This document shows positions 8,707 to 17,005 of a stretch of DNA of 64,000 nucleotides, in pieces. Source of the DNA: Streptomyces sp. CB03234. Lineage in GTDB: Bacteria; Actinomycetota; Actinomycetes; Streptomycetales; Streptomycetaceae. Under the pieces are notes generated by a model, which had not been told where the DNA came from, searched no databases, and saw nothing but the letters and a program-made list of their open reading frames with translations. How positions within the stretch are numbered: position 1 is the first letter of the stretch; the number at the start of each line of letters is the position of its first letter. A program made the position numbers and the translations under genes. The DNA is taken from assembly GCF_001905885.1 (NCBI RefSeq), contig NZ_LIYH01000001.1, forward strand, positions 1,180,169 to 1,244,168. Reading direction: 5' to 3'.

Positions 8707-9189
8707 ATGCGCAAGTTGGGCACAGCCCTGGCAGCCATGGGCCTGGCGGTCCTCGGTGTCGCGGTCCCCACCTCCGCCCAGGCGGCGCCCCAGGGCGCCT
8801 ACTGCGACTACGAGTGGAACCAGCACGGCCGTGACGGACTGGTCCGCGCCTGGAACGGCTACGACTGCACGGGCAACCTGCTGGGGGCGACCCCGGGCGA
8901 CGACTACGCCTGGGGCGACAGCTCCGGCGCCTTCACGGGGACGGAGTACGCCCAGCCCAAGTCCGTGATGAACAGCGGCTACGTCGGCAACCTGGACGTC
9001 GTCGCCTTCTACCGCACCAGCGGCTACCGCTACGAGTACGGCTACGTCTGCCTCTCGCCGTACGAGCTGTACGCCGACGACCTGTCCGACAACTACTACA
9101 CCAACAACGGTGGCCTGGTCCTCAACAACATCGGCTCCCACCGCTGGGTGAACGCCTCCGGGTGTGCCGCGGGCAGCTGGCTCACCTGA
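8707..9189 (+). CDS. small secreted protein, possibly inhibitor/crystallin-like
   Basis: A 160-residue protein with a clear Sec signal (MRKLGTALAAMGLAVLGVAV, cleavage after AQA at about residue 26). The mature domain of about 133 residues is rich in Tyr, Gly and Asn, with Cys in AYCDYEW, YDCTGN, YVCLSP and SGCAAG, likely two disulfides. The pattern 'WNGYDCTGNLLG ... SVMNSG' recalls secreted beta/gamma-crystallin-like or I36-type peptidase inhibitors of streptomycetes, but I could not match catalytic or reactive-site residues, so this is tentative. AAAAGGAGTG gives a strong Shine-Dalgarno 5-7 nt before the ATG. A terminator follows at 9208. Confidence 0.75.
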   Translation: MRKLGTALAAMGLAVLGVAVPTSAQAAPQGAYCDYEWNQHGRDGLVRAWNGYDCTGNLLGATPGDDYAWGDSSGAFTGTEYAQPKSVMNSGYVGNLDVVAFYRTSGYRYEYGYVCLSPYELYADDLSDNYYTNNGGLVLNNIGSHRWVNASGCAAGSWLT

Positions 9190-9207
9190 CCGTCCCCCTC
9201 CCGCACC

Positions 9208-9237
9208 GACGGCCTGCCTCCCCCTCGGCGGGCCGTC
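9208..9237. terminator. hairpin terminator between convergent genes
   Basis: GACGGCCTGCC (9208-9218) pairs with GGCGGGCCGTC (9227-9237), an 11-bp stem with one G-U pair and an 8-nt loop. It sits between the secreted-protein gene and the acyl-CoA dehydrogenase that ends at 9246, so it can serve both strands. There is no U-tract, as is usual in Streptomyces. Confidence 0.65.
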
Positions 9238-9245
9238 CGCGTGGC

Positions 9246-10265
9246 CTAGCCGTGCGGCTCGGCCAGCACCTGCTCCCGGCACCACGCGGGCGTGCCCCAC
9301 GCGTCCCGCAGCGGGCGCGCCTTGCGGAGCCAGAGCGCCAGGTCCAGCTCCTCGGTGTAGCCGACCGCGCCGTGCAGCTGGAGCGCGGTGCGGGCGGCCC
9401 CGTACGCCGCCTCCCCGGCCGCCACCTTCGCGGCCGCGACCTCGGAGGTACGGAGGGAGACCGCCGCTCCGTACAGCAGCGGCCGGGCGAACTCCAGCGC
9501 CAGCAGCGTGTCCGCCAGCCGGTGCTTGACGGCCTGGAACGAGCCGATCGCCGCCCCGAACTGCGTGCGCTGCTTCACGTACGCCACCGTCCGGTCCAGC
9601 AGCGCGTACCCGGCGCCCAGCGCCTGCGCGGCTGTCGCCAGCGCCGCCCACCGCGCCGCGTACCGTGCCGCCTCCGCCACGTGCGGCCCCGCCGCGATCA
9701 CCTCCCCGCCGAGCGCGGGCCGCGCGAGCCGCCGTGCCGGATCAGCACTCACCCGCACCGGACCGTGCCCGGGCGCCACCCGCAGCTCGTCGCCGGCGAC
9801 GACCAGGACCAGGCCGGCGGTGTCGGCGTCGAGCGCGTACGCGTCCATCCGGCCCGTGGGCGAGCCCGGGCCCGGCGTGTGCGACGCGGCGCTCATCGCC
9901 AGCGTGGCCGTCAGCTCGCCCGCCGCGAGGGGCGGAAGGAACCGCTTGGCGGCGCCGTCCCCGAGCCGGTCCAGCAGCGCCGCCACCGCGACCGTCTCCA
10001 CCACCGGGCCGGGCACCGCGTGCCGCCCCAGCTCCACGAACGCCAGGGCCACCTCCAGCGGCAGGACGCCCAGGCCGCCCTCGTACGCCTCCGGCACGGC
10101 CAGGGCGAACACCCCGGCCTCCGCGAGCCGCGCCCACAGCGCACGCCCCGCGGCCGGGTCCCCGGCCGCCCAGGCCCGTACCGCCGACGGGGTGTCCGAG
10201 GCGGTCAGCATCGCGTCCAGCGACCGGGCGAAGTCCCGCTGCTCGTCCGTCAGGCACTGGCGCAT
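9246..10265 (-). CDS. acyl-CoA dehydrogenase, FadE33/IpdE2-like subunit
   Basis: A 339-residue FAD-dependent acyl-CoA dehydrogenase fold: N-terminal helices, a short beta domain (TLAMSAASHTPG) and a C-terminal helical domain with LHGAVGYTEELDLALWLRKA. It is shorter than the usual 380-400 residues and its central domain lacks the standard flavin-contacting Trp-Ile-Thr segment. This fits the partner subunit of a heteromeric enzyme. In mycobacteria FadE30 and FadE33 (IpdE1/IpdE2) form an alpha2beta2 dehydrogenase acting on a C/D-ring CoA ester; this gene overlaps its FadE30-like partner by ATGA at 10262-10265, supporting co-translation. The exact assignment within the FadE series is inference. 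Confidence 0.85.
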   Translation of the reverse strand: MRQCLTDEQRDFARSLDAMLTASDTPSAVRAWAAGDPAAGRALWARLAEAGVFALAVPEAYEGGLGVLPLEVALAFVELGRHAVPGPVVETVAVAALLDRLGDGAAKRFLPPLAAGELTATLAMSAASHTPGPGSPTGRMDAYALDADTAGLVLVVAGDELRVAPGHGPVRVSADPARRLARPALGGEVIAAGPHVAEAARYAARWAALATAAQALGAGYALLDRTVAYVKQRTQFGAAIGSFQAVKHRLADTLLALEFARPLLYGAAVSLRTSEVAAAKVAAGEAAYGAARTALQLHGAVGYTEELDLALWLRKARPLRDAWGTPAWCREQVLAEPHG

Positions 10266-11383
10266 CAGCGGCGGCCCTTCGGCAGGCCGAGCAGCCGCTC
10301 GGCGATGATGTCCCGCTGGATCTCGTTCGTCCCGGCGTAGATCGGCCCGGCCAGCGCGAAGGTGTACCCCTCGGCCCAGCCGGTGTCGCCGAACTCCGCC
10401 TCGGGGCCGAGCAGTTCGAGCGCCGTCTCGTGCAGAGCGATGTCGTACTCGGACCAGAAGACCTTGTTCAGGCTGGACTCCGCGCCCATCCCCGGGCCGC
10501 CGGCCGCGGCGAGCTCAGTGAACAGCTGGTACGCCCGCGCCCCGATCACCGCGTCCGCCACCCGGTCGCGCACGGCCGGGTCCTGCCCGCGCTCCCGCCA
10601 CAGCCGCACGAGCCGGTCGGCGGCCGCCAGGAAGCGGCCGGGGGAGCGGAGCATCAGGCCGCGCTCGTTGCCGGTCGCCGACATCGCGATCCGCCAGCCG
10701 TCGCCGGGCGCGCCGATCACGTCCTCGTCCGGTACGAACACCCCGTCCAGGAACAGTTCGGCGAACGCCGGCCTGCCGTCCAGCCGCGCGATCGGCCGCA
10801 CGGTCACGCCCGGCTCCCGCAGCCCGAACATCAGGTACGTCAGGCCCTGGTGCGGCCGGGCCGCCGCCGGGTCCGTACGGAAGATCCCGAACGCCCGGTC
10901 GGCGAACGCGGCCCGCGACGACCAGGTCTTCTGCCCGTACAGCAGCCAGCCGCCGTCCGTGCGCACCGCCCGGGAGCGCAAGGAGGCGAGGTCGGAGCCG
11001 GCCTCGGGCTCGGACCACGCCTGGGCCCACACCGTCCGGCCGCTCGCCATGGGCGGCAGGACCCGGGCCCGCTGCTCCTCCGTGCCGTGGTCGAAGAGGG
11101 TCGGGGCGAGGAGGCTGATGCCGTTCTGCGAGACGCGGCCGGGCGCGCCCGCCGCCCAGTACTCCTCCTCGAAGGCCAGCCAGTGGCCGAGGCCGACGCC
11201 CCGGCCGCCGTACCGCTCGGGCCAGTTGACGACCGACCAGCCGCCCGTGTGCAGCTGCGCCTCCCAGGCGCGGTGGGCCGCGAAGCCCTCCGCCGTCTCC
11301 AGGGACGGCAGCGGCTCGGGTGGCACGTGCGAGGCCAGCCAGGCGTGGGCCTCCGCGCGGAAAGCGGTGAGGGACTCCTCCAT
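10265..11383 (-). CDS. fadE30: acyl-CoA dehydrogenase, FadE30/IpdE1-like subunit
   Basis: A 372-residue acyl-CoA dehydrogenase with the complete set of domain signatures: WPERYGG in the N-terminal domain, the flavin/substrate loop WAQAWSEPEAGSDLASLRSR, QKTWSS for FAD contact, and the C-terminal helix ending YAGTNEIQRDIIAERLLGLP. Relatives oxidise the propionyl side chain of HIP-CoA during steroid C/D-ring breakdown. The ATG at 11383 has Shine-Dalgarno GGGAGCG 4-10 nt upstream. It is divergent from ipdF, and the shared promoter carries a KstR2-like operator (11396-11412). Assignment to FadE30 rests on the neighbouring ipdF, TetR and fadA genes. Confidence 0.85.
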   Translation of the reverse strand: MEESLTAFRAEAHAWLASHVPPEPLPSLETAEGFAAHRAWEAQLHTGGWSVVNWPERYGGRGVGLGHWLAFEEEYWAAGAPGRVSQNGISLLAPTLFDHGTEEQRARVLPPMASGRTVWAQAWSEPEAGSDLASLRSRAVRTDGGWLLYGQKTWSSRAAFADRAFGIFRTDPAAARPHQGLTYLMFGLREPGVTVRPIARLDGRPAFAELFLDGVFVPDEDVIGAPGDGWRIAMSATGNERGLMLRSPGRFLAAADRLVRLWRERGQDPAVRDRVADAVIGARAYQLFTELAAAGGPGMGAESSLNKVFWSEYDIALHETALELLGPEAEFGDTGWAEGYTFALAGPIYAGTNEIQRDIIAERLLGLPKGRR

Positions 11384-11395
11384 GGCGCTCCCTTC

Positions 11396-11412
11396 CCTAA
11401 CAAGCGTTTGGC
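11396..11412. promoter_or_regulatory. candidate KstR2-type operator 1
   Basis: CCTAACAAGCGTTTGGC lies between the divergent fadE30 and ipdF genes, 12 bp before the fadE30 ATG and 16 bp before the ipdF ATG. The core AACAAGCGTTTGGC resembles the mycobacterial KstR2 consensus AnCAAGnnCTTGnT. The same sequence with three changes occurs at 20407-20423 in the other divergent promoter of the cluster. An outer CTAAC/GTTAG pair (11397-11401, 11415-11419) adds symmetry. Confidence 0.6.
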
Positions 11413-11428
11413 AGGTTAGCGTACGGCC

Positions 11429-12214
11429 ATGAACAGCGTCGAGTACGTGGCCGGGCACGGCCTCCTGACCGGGCGTACCGCCGTCATCACCGCCGCCGCC
11501 GGAGCCGGGATCGGCGGCGCCACCGCACGCCGCTTCCTGGAGGAGGGCGCACGCGTGCTGATCAGCGACGCGCACACCCGCCGCCTGAAGGAGACCGAGC
11601 GGGCGCTCGCGGAGGAGTTCGGGGCACCCGCCGTCGCCGCCCAGCCCTGCGACGTCACCGACGAGGCCCAGGTCCAGGCTCTGTTCGCGGAAGCGGTACG
11701 GCTCCACGGCCGCCTCGACGTGATCGTCAACAACGCCGGCCTCGGCGGCACCGCGCACCTCGCCGACATGACCGACGAGCAGTGGGCCCGGGTCCTCGAC
11801 GTGACCCTGAACGGCACGTTCCGGTGCACGCGGGCCGCGCTGAGGCTCCTGCGCGACCAGCGGCCGGGCGGCGGTGTCGTCGTCAACAACGCCTCCGTCG
11901 TCGGCTGGCGCGCCCAGGCCGGGCAGGCCCACTACGCCGCCGCCAAGGCGGGCGTCATGGCGCTCACCCGCTGCGCGGCGCTCGAAGCCGCCCCGTACGG
12001 CGTCCGCGTCAACGCCGTCGCGCCGAGCCTGGCGATGCACCCGCACCTGGTGAAGGTCACCTCCGCCGAACTGCTGAAGGAGCTGACCGCGCGCGAGGCG
12101 TTCGGGCGGTACGCCGAGCCCTGGGAGGTCGCCAACGTCATCGTCTTCCTGGCCAGTGGCTACGCCTCGTACATGACCGGCGAGACCGTGCCCGTCAGCA
12201 GCCAGCGCGCGTAG
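11429..12214 (+). CDS. ipdF: short-chain dehydrogenase, IpdF-like
   Basis: A 261-residue SDR with NAD(P) motif TAAAGAGIGG (in place of TGxxxGxG), NNAG at the start of the active-site strand, catalytic Ser in NNASVVGW and Tyr-x3-Lys in YAAAKAG. In the KstR2 regulon IpdF (Rv3559c in M. tuberculosis) acts as an oxidoreductase on a hydroxy/keto intermediate of the C/D rings. It is divergent from fadE30 with only 45 bp between, so promoters for both overlap the operator at 11396. It is followed after 15 bp by the TetR regulator. A general FabG role is the alternative; the neighbourhood favours IpdF. Confidence 0.85.
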   Translation: MNSVEYVAGHGLLTGRTAVITAAAGAGIGGATARRFLEEGARVLISDAHTRRLKETERALAEEFGAPAVAAQPCDVTDEAQVQALFAEAVRLHGRLDVIVNNAGLGGTAHLADMTDEQWARVLDVTLNGTFRCTRAALRLLRDQRPGGGVVVNNASVVGWRAQAGQAHYAAAKAGVMALTRCAALEAAPYGVRVNAVAPSLAMHPHLVKVTSAELLKELTAREAFGRYAEPWEVANVIVFLASGYASYMTGETVPVSSQRA

Positions 12215-12229
12215 GCCGACAATGTCCCC

Positions 12230-12850
12230 GTGCCGAAGCCGAACCAGAAGAAGCCCCAGGTGACCACCCCCGCGCCCGAGCGGCGCGCCGAACTCCTCGC
12301 CACGGCGGCGGAGGTGTTCGCCGCCCATGGGTACAACGCCACCACCGTACGGAAGATCGCCGACGAGGCCGGCATGCTCGCCGGCAGCCTCTACTACCAC
12401 TTCGACTCCAAGGAATCGATGGTCGACGAGATCCTGTCCGACTTCCTCGACGAACTGTGGGCCGGGTACGACACCGTCCTCGCCGCCGGGCTCGGGCCGC
12501 GCGAGACCATCGAGGCGCTGGTCACCGAATCGTTCCGGGAGATCGACCGCCACCGTGCCGCCGTCGCCATCTACCAGAAGGAGTGGCGCCACCTCGCCAC
12601 CCAGCCGCGCTTCCAGTACCTCTCCGACTCCCAGGTGAAGTTCGAGAAGGCCTGGCTCGGGACGCTGGAGCGCGGCGTCGCCGCCAAGGTCTTCCGCGCC
12701 GACCTGGACGTCCGGCTCACCTACCGCTTCGTGCGCGACACGGTGTGGGTGGCGGCGTCCTGGTACCGGCCGGGGGGCCTGCACAGCCCGGAGGAGATCG
12801 CCCGCCAGTACCTGTCGATGGTGCTGGACGGTATCGCCGTACGAACGTAG
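12230..12850 (+). CDS. kstR2: TetR-family repressor, KstR2-like
   Basis: A 206-residue TetR regulator. The N-terminal helix-turn-helix spans residues ~20-66 (AAEVFAAHGYNATTVRKIAD, then GSLYYHFDSKE), and the rest is an all-helical ligand/dimer domain. KstR2 represses C/D-ring genes and is released by HIP-CoA. Its position between ipdF and fadA6 mirrors the gene set around Rv3557c. The GTG at 12230 has no Shine-Dalgarno sequence; CAATGT at 12220-12225 may be a -10 box giving a leaderless transcript in addition to read-through from ipdF. The likely targets are the two operator candidates at 11396 and 20407. Confidence 0.85.
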   Translation: MPKPNQKKPQVTTPAPERRAELLATAAEVFAAHGYNATTVRKIADEAGMLAGSLYYHFDSKESMVDEILSDFLDELWAGYDTVLAAGLGPRETIEALVTESFREIDRHRAAVAIYQKEWRHLATQPRFQYLSDSQVKFEKAWLGTLERGVAAKVFRADLDVRLTYRFVRDTVWVAASWYRPGGLHSPEEIARQYLSMVLDGIAVRT

Positions 12851-12862
12851 AGGAGTGTTGTG

Positions 12863-14020
12863 ATGGGCGAGGCCTACATCGTCGAAGCGGTACGCACCCC
12901 CGTCGGCCGGCGCGGAGGCGGCCTCGGCGCCGCCCACCCCGCCGACCTCGGCGCCCACGTCCTGAAGGCGCTGGTCGACCGCTCGGGCGTCGACCCGGCC
13001 GCCGTCGACGACGTCGTCTTCGGCTGCCTGGACACGGTCGGCCCGCAGGCCGGCGACATCGCCCGTACGGCATGGCTGGCGGCCGGGCTGCCGGAGGAGG
13101 TGCCGGGCGTCACCGTCGACCGCCAGTGCGGCTCCTCCCAGCAGGCCGTGCACTTCGCCGCCCAGGCGGTCATGTCCGGCACCCAGGACCTGGTCGTGGC
13201 GGGCGGCACCCAGAACATGACGATGATCCCGATCGCGTACGCCTCCCGGCAGGCCGCCGTGCCGCTGGGCCTCGACCAGGGGCCCTTCGCCGGCTCCGAG
13301 GGCTGGCGCGCCCGGTACGGCGACGCCCCGGTCAACCAGTTCGCCGGCGCCGAGATGATCGCGCGGCAGTGGGGCATCACGCGGGCGGACCAGGAGGAGT
13401 ACGCGCTCCGCTCGCACCGGCGGGCGGTCCGCGCGATCGACGCGGGGCGCTTCGCGCGCGAGACGGTGGTGTACGGGACGGTGGAGACGGACGAGGGCCC
13501 GCGCCGCGACACGACCCTGGAGAAGATGGCCGGGCTGAAGCCCGTCCTGGAGGGCGGCACCGTCACCGCCGCCTGCTCCTCCCAGGTCTCCGACGGCGCG
13601 GCCGCCATGCTGCTGGCGAGCGAGCGGGCCGTCGCCACGCACGGGCTGACCCCCCGGGCCCGCGTCCACCACCTGTCGGTGCGCGGCGAGGACCCCATCC
13701 GCATGCTGACGGCGCCCATACCGGCGACCGCGCACGCCCTGAAGAAGACGGGCATGACCATCGACGACATCGACCTGGTCGAGATCAACGAGGCGTTCGC
13801 CCCCGTCGTCCTCGCCTGGCTGGCGGAAACCGGCGCCGACCCCGATCGTGTGAACGTCAACGGCGGCGCGATCGCGCTGGGCCACCCCCTGGGCGCGACG
13901 GGCGTCCGCCTGATGACCACGCTCCTGCACGAACTGGAGCGCACGGGCGGCCGGTTCGGCCTCCAGACCATGTGCGAGGGCGGCGGCCAGGCGAACGTGA
14001 CGATCATCGAGAGGCTGTAG
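12863..14020 (+). CDS. fadA6: acetyl-CoA acetyltransferase, FadA6-like thiolase
   Basis: A 385-residue thiolase. The acyl-accepting Cys is in VDRQCGSSQQA, followed by NEAFAPV, the His motif NGGAIALGHPLGATG and the second Cys in MCEGGGQAN near the C-terminus. In the KstR2 set, FadA6 releases acetyl-CoA from a beta-ketoacyl-CoA late in C/D-ring degradation. AGAGGAG lies 7 nt before the ATG at 12863; a GTG one codon earlier (12860) is only 4 nt from it and less likely. It is the last gene of the ipdF-kstR2-fadA6 operon, with only 12 bp after kstR2. A general fatty-acid thiolase remains possible. Confidence 0.88.
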   Translation: MGEAYIVEAVRTPVGRRGGGLGAAHPADLGAHVLKALVDRSGVDPAAVDDVVFGCLDTVGPQAGDIARTAWLAAGLPEEVPGVTVDRQCGSSQQAVHFAAQAVMSGTQDLVVAGGTQNMTMIPIAYASRQAAVPLGLDQGPFAGSEGWRARYGDAPVNQFAGAEMIARQWGITRADQEEYALRSHRRAVRAIDAGRFARETVVYGTVETDEGPRRDTTLEKMAGLKPVLEGGTVTAACSSQVSDGAAAMLLASERAVATHGLTPRARVHHLSVRGEDPIRMLTAPIPATAHALKKTGMTIDDIDLVEINEAFAPVVLAWLAETGADPDRVNVNGGAIALGHPLGATGVRLMTTLLHELERTGGRFGLQTMCEGGGQANVTIIERL

Positions 14021-14109
14021 CGCGCCGTGGCGGAACCTGGCGTGCCCAGTTGCGGACGGGGCCGCCGGGATGGTGTGCTACGGTTGTTCACGTTGCAGTT
14101 TTGGTACCC

Positions 14110-14161
14110 ATGAACTTTATGTGCGCCTGACGGGAATGTTCCTCAGGCGCATTATTGTTTT
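14110..14161 (+). promoter_or_regulatory. cold-shock gene leader: mini-ORF plus terminator-like hairpin
   Basis: TGCGCCTGA (14122-14130) and TCAGGCGCA (14143-14151) form a perfect 9-bp stem, with GGAA/TTCC able to pair inside the loop, followed by TTATTGTTTT (14152-14161), a U-rich tract rare in this genome. It lies 46 nt before the cold-shock start codon, so it is in the leader. A six-codon frame ATG...TGA (14110-14130) ends inside the 5' arm of the stem. The layout suggests an attenuator or RNA thermosensor; alternatively it simply terminates upstream transcription. Confidence 0.6.
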
Positions 14162-14206
14162 ACCGGCTTACTCCGGATGGGGCCCCGACACCATCAGGAG
14201 ATAATT

Positions 14207-14410
14207 ATGGCCACCGGTACCGTGAAGTGGTTCAACTCGGAAAAGGGCTTCGGCTTCATCGAGCAGGACGGCGGCGGCGCCGACGTCTTCGCCCACTACT
14301 CCAACATCGCCACCCAGGGCTTCCGTGAGCTCCAGGAAGGCCAGAAGGTGACCTTCGACGTCACGCAGGGCCAGAAGGGCCCGCAGGCGGAGAACATCCT
14401 CCCCGCCTGA
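14207..14410 (+). CDS. CspA-family cold-shock protein
   Basis: A 67-residue single cold-shock domain, the standard size for the family. RNP1 is KGFGFIEQ and RNP2 is [17 protein letters not shown] opens the OB fold. These proteins bind single-stranded RNA/DNA and act as RNA chaperones at low temperature. The start has AGGAG 6 nt upstream; ten codons of in-frame upstream sequence are excluded because family members begin with MATGTVKWF. It has a long leader with a hairpin (14110-14161) and a strong terminator after it (14449-14486). A DEAD-box helicase follows, a common cold-adaptation pairing. Confidence 0.95.
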   Translation: MATGTVKWFNSEKGFGFIEQDGGGADVFAHYSNIATQGFRELQEGQKVTFDVTQGQKGPQAENILPA

Positions 14411-14448
14411 TCACCGGATCCACCGGATACGCAGCACCGGTATCCCGC

Positions 14449-14486
14449 AGCCGGGACCCGCACCAATGCAGGTGCGGGTCCCGGCT
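14449..14486 (+). terminator. strong intrinsic-type terminator after cold-shock gene
   Basis: AGCCGGGACCCGCACC (14449-14464) and GGTGCGGGTCCCGGCT (14471-14486) form a perfect 16-bp stem with a 6-nt loop AATGCA. It separates the cold-shock gene from the DEAD-box helicase, implying that the helicase has its own promoter or depends on read-through. Confidence 0.85.
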
Positions 14487-14529
14487 TGTGCTGTGCTCAG
14501 GCCCTGCTCAGGCCAAGGAAGGCAAATGC

Positions 14530-16116
14530 ATGACGACGACTCGACCCGAACGCCCCGCCCGTAAGCGCCCCGCGAGGACCGGAAACGCGAACCCCGCGCG
14601 CTCCGGCAACGGCAAGGCGGCCGGAAACGGCAAGGCGCCCGCCCGCGGGGCGGGCAACCGCGCCCCCATCGCGCCGCCGCGCGAATTCACCCTGCCGGAA
14701 ACCGCCACGCCGGCGCTGCCGCCGGTCGCGGGCTTCGACGACCTCGACATGCCGGCCGCCCTCCTCAAGACGCTCACCGCCCAGGGCGTCACCGAGCCGT
14801 TCCCGATCCAGGCCGCGACGCTGCCGAACTCGCTCGCGGGCCGAGACATCCTCGGCCGCGGCCGCACCGGCTCCGGCAAGACCCTCGCCTTCGGGCTCGC
14901 CCTGCTGGCCCGCACGGCCGGCCGGCGCGCCGAGCCGAAGGCCCCGCTCGGGATGGTCCTGGTCCCCACGCGCGAGCTCGCGCAGCAGGTGACCGACGCC
15001 CTCACCCCGTACGCGACGTCCGTGCAGCTGCGGATCGCCACCGTCGTCGGCGGCATGTCGATCAGCCGCCAGGCGGGCGCGCTGCGGCGCGGCGCCGAGA
15101 TCCTGGTCGCCACCCCGGGCCGCCTGAAGGACCTGATCGAGCGCGGCGACTGCCGGCTGGACCAGGTGTCGGTCACCGTCCTGGACGAGGCCGACCAGAT
15201 GGCCGACATGGGCTTCCTCCCGCAGGTCACCGCGCTGCTGAAGCAGGTCGAGCCGGACGGCCAGCGCATGCTGTTCTCCGCGACGCTGGACAAGAACATC
15301 GACCGGCTGGTGCGGATGTTCCTCACCGACCCCGTCGTGCACTCGGTCGACCCGTCGGCGGGCGCGGTCTCCACCATGGAGCACCACCTGTTGTACGTCG
15401 CCGACGAGACCGACAAGAAGGCCGTCACCGCCCGCATCGCGGCCCGCGACGGCCGGGTGATCCTCTTCCTGGACACCAAGCGCTCGGTGGACCGGCTGGT
15501 CAAGCGGCTCCTCGCCAGCGGCGTACGGGCGGCGGGCCTGCACGGCGGCCGCTCCCAGCCGCAGCGCAACCGGACCCTGGACCAGTTCAAGAACGGCCAG
15601 GTCACCGCGCTCGTGGCGACCAACGTGGCGGCCCGTGGCATCCACGTCGACGACCTCGACCTGGTCGTCAACGTCGACCCGCCCACCGACCACAAGGACT
15701 ACCTGCACCGCGGCGGCCGCACCGCCCGCGCGGGCGAGTCCGGCAGCGTCGTCACCCTCGTCCTGCCCGAGCAGAAGCGCGACATGAGCCGGCTGATGTC
15801 CCACGCGGGCATCACGCCGAGCGCCGCCCGCGTCAAGTCGTCCGACGAGGAGCTGGCCCGGCTCACCGGCGCCCGCGAGCCGTCCGGCATACCGGTCACG
15901 ATCGAGGTCCCGCAGCCGGCCCAGCCCGCCGCGCAGACCTCCGGCAAGCCGGGACGGCGCCGCCGCCCCCGCCGCAGCGGCCAGGGCGGCGGTACCGGTG
16001 GCGGCAGCGGCGCCGCGACGGCCACCGGCGTGAGCACCCAGGCGGGTACTCCCCGCCGCCGTAGCGGCGGCGCCGGCCGCCCGGCCGGGCGCGGCGGCCG
16101 GCGCACCGCCGCGTAG
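14530..16116 (+). CDS. DEAD-box RNA helicase
   Basis: A 528-residue ATP-dependent RNA helicase. Motifs in order: Q-motif FPIQAATLP, Walker A GRTGSGKT, PTRELA, TPGR, DEAD box VLDEADQMADMGF, SAT in FSATL, and in domain 2 ATNVAARGI and HRGGRTARAG (variant of HRIGRTGR). Basic Lys/Arg/Ala-rich tails lie at both ends (residues ~1-45 and ~440-528), the latter Gly/Arg rich and probably RNA-binding. It unwinds structured RNA, likely in ribosome assembly or cold adaptation given the cold-shock gene just upstream. The ATG at 14530 has Shine-Dalgarno GGAAGG about 7 nt upstream; a longer open frame back to 14488 overlaps the terminator and is rejected. Confidence 0.93.
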   Translation: MTTTRPERPARKRPARTGNANPARSGNGKAAGNGKAPARGAGNRAPIAPPREFTLPETATPALPPVAGFDDLDMPAALLKTLTAQGVTEPFPIQAATLPNSLAGRDILGRGRTGSGKTLAFGLALLARTAGRRAEPKAPLGMVLVPTRELAQQVTDALTPYATSVQLRIATVVGGMSISRQAGALRRGAEILVATPGRLKDLIERGDCRLDQVSVTVLDEADQMADMGFLPQVTALLKQVEPDGQRMLFSATLDKNIDRLVRMFLTDPVVHSVDPSAGAVSTMEHHLLYVADETDKKAVTARIAARDGRVILFLDTKRSVDRLVKRLLASGVRAAGLHGGRSQPQRNRTLDQFKNGQVTALVATNVAARGIHVDDLDLVVNVDPPTDHKDYLHRGGRTARAGESGSVVTLVLPEQKRDMSRLMSHAGITPSAARVKSSDEELARLTGAREPSGIPVTIEVPQPAQPAAQTSGKPGRRRRPRRSGQGGGTGGGSGAATATGVSTQAGTPRRRSGGAGRPAGRGGRRTAA

Positions 16117-16129
16117 CGGCCGGACCGGC

Positions 16130-17005
16130 TCAGCCCACCAACTGGGCCCGGAGCGCCGCCAGCGTGCGGTGCTCCAGGCCCAGCCCGGCGGTCAGGTAGC
16201 GGTACAGGTTCCCGTACGCCTCCGACACCGCCGCCAGCGCCGCGTCCAGGTACTCCGTCCGTACCTCCTGCAACGGAATGAGCAGGTCCGGGTTCTGCAT
16301 CAGCCCGGCCTGCTTCAGGTAGGCGCGCAGCTGGGCGTCGTACGCGGCGCGGAAGGTGTTCGACGCCAGGTAGTCCGCCACGGCCGTCCGCTCCGGCACG
16401 CCGAGCGCGGTCAGCAGCAGCCAGCTCGTCCAGCCGGTGCGGTCCTTGCCGGCCGTGCAGTGGTACAGCAGCGGTGCCCGGCCGGCGGACGCGATGTCGC
16501 GGAGCGTGGCGCCGAACCGCGCGCGGTTGTCGGCGCTCGTGACGAACGTGCGGTAGACCTCGCGCATGAACGCGGCCGCCCGGCCGCCGCCCAGCAGCTC
16601 CTCCTGCCGGACCGGGTCCGCGGAACCGATGGCGGTGCGCAGCCGCGCGTACAGACCGTTGTCGGTGACGGGGCGGGAGACGGGCACGAGCCCGTCCGGG
16701 AGGCGGTCGGGCCCGTCGTACTGGACCTCCAGCGGGATCCGGAAGTCGATCACCTTCGTCAGGCGGAGGCCGGAGAGGGTGACCAGGTCCGCGTCGGTGA
16801 GCCTGCTCAGCCCGTCGGCCCGGTAGACCAGGCCATGGCGGACCGTCTCGCCGTCGTAGGTGCGGTGACCGCCCAGGTCGCGGACGTTGACCGCGCCCTG
16901 GAGGGGGATGTGACGGCCGGCGGTGCTCGCGCCGGCCGTCCCGGTCGCCGCCATGAGGGCGGCCGTCGTCGCTGTCATGAGCAGAGTGCGTCTCGTCAGG
17001 GCCAT
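16130..17005 (-). CDS. Tat-exported tyrosine/lipid phosphatase (PF13350-like)
   Basis: A 291-residue protein-tyrosine-phosphatase-like enzyme. The P-loop HCTAGKDRTG supplies the catalytic Cys and Arg of the CX5R motif; NVRDLGGHRTYDG near the N-terminus is typical of the Y_phosphatase3 group that includes MptpB. The N-terminus carries a twin-arginine signal (LTRRTLLM) with a hydrophobic stretch and cleavage near AGA, so it acts outside the membrane. GAAGGAG precedes the ATG. Its first 10 bp overlap the 3' end of ipdC, so it is probably co-transcribed with the ipdC-ipdB-ipdA-echA20 operon. A link to steroid catabolism is not evident from sequence. Confidence 0.87.
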   Translation of the reverse strand: MALTRRTLLMTATTAALMAATGTAGASTAGRHIPLQGAVNVRDLGGHRTYDGETVRHGLVYRADGLSRLTDADLVTLSGLRLTKVIDFRIPLEVQYDGPDRLPDGLVPVSRPVTDNGLYARLRTAIGSADPVRQEELLGGGRAAAFMREVYRTFVTSADNRARFGATLRDIASAGRAPLLYHCTAGKDRTGWTSWLLLTALGVPERTAVADYLASNTFRAAYDAQLRAYLKQAGLMQNPDLLIPLQEVRTEYLDAALAAVSEAYGNLYRYLTAGLGLEHRTLAALRAQLVG

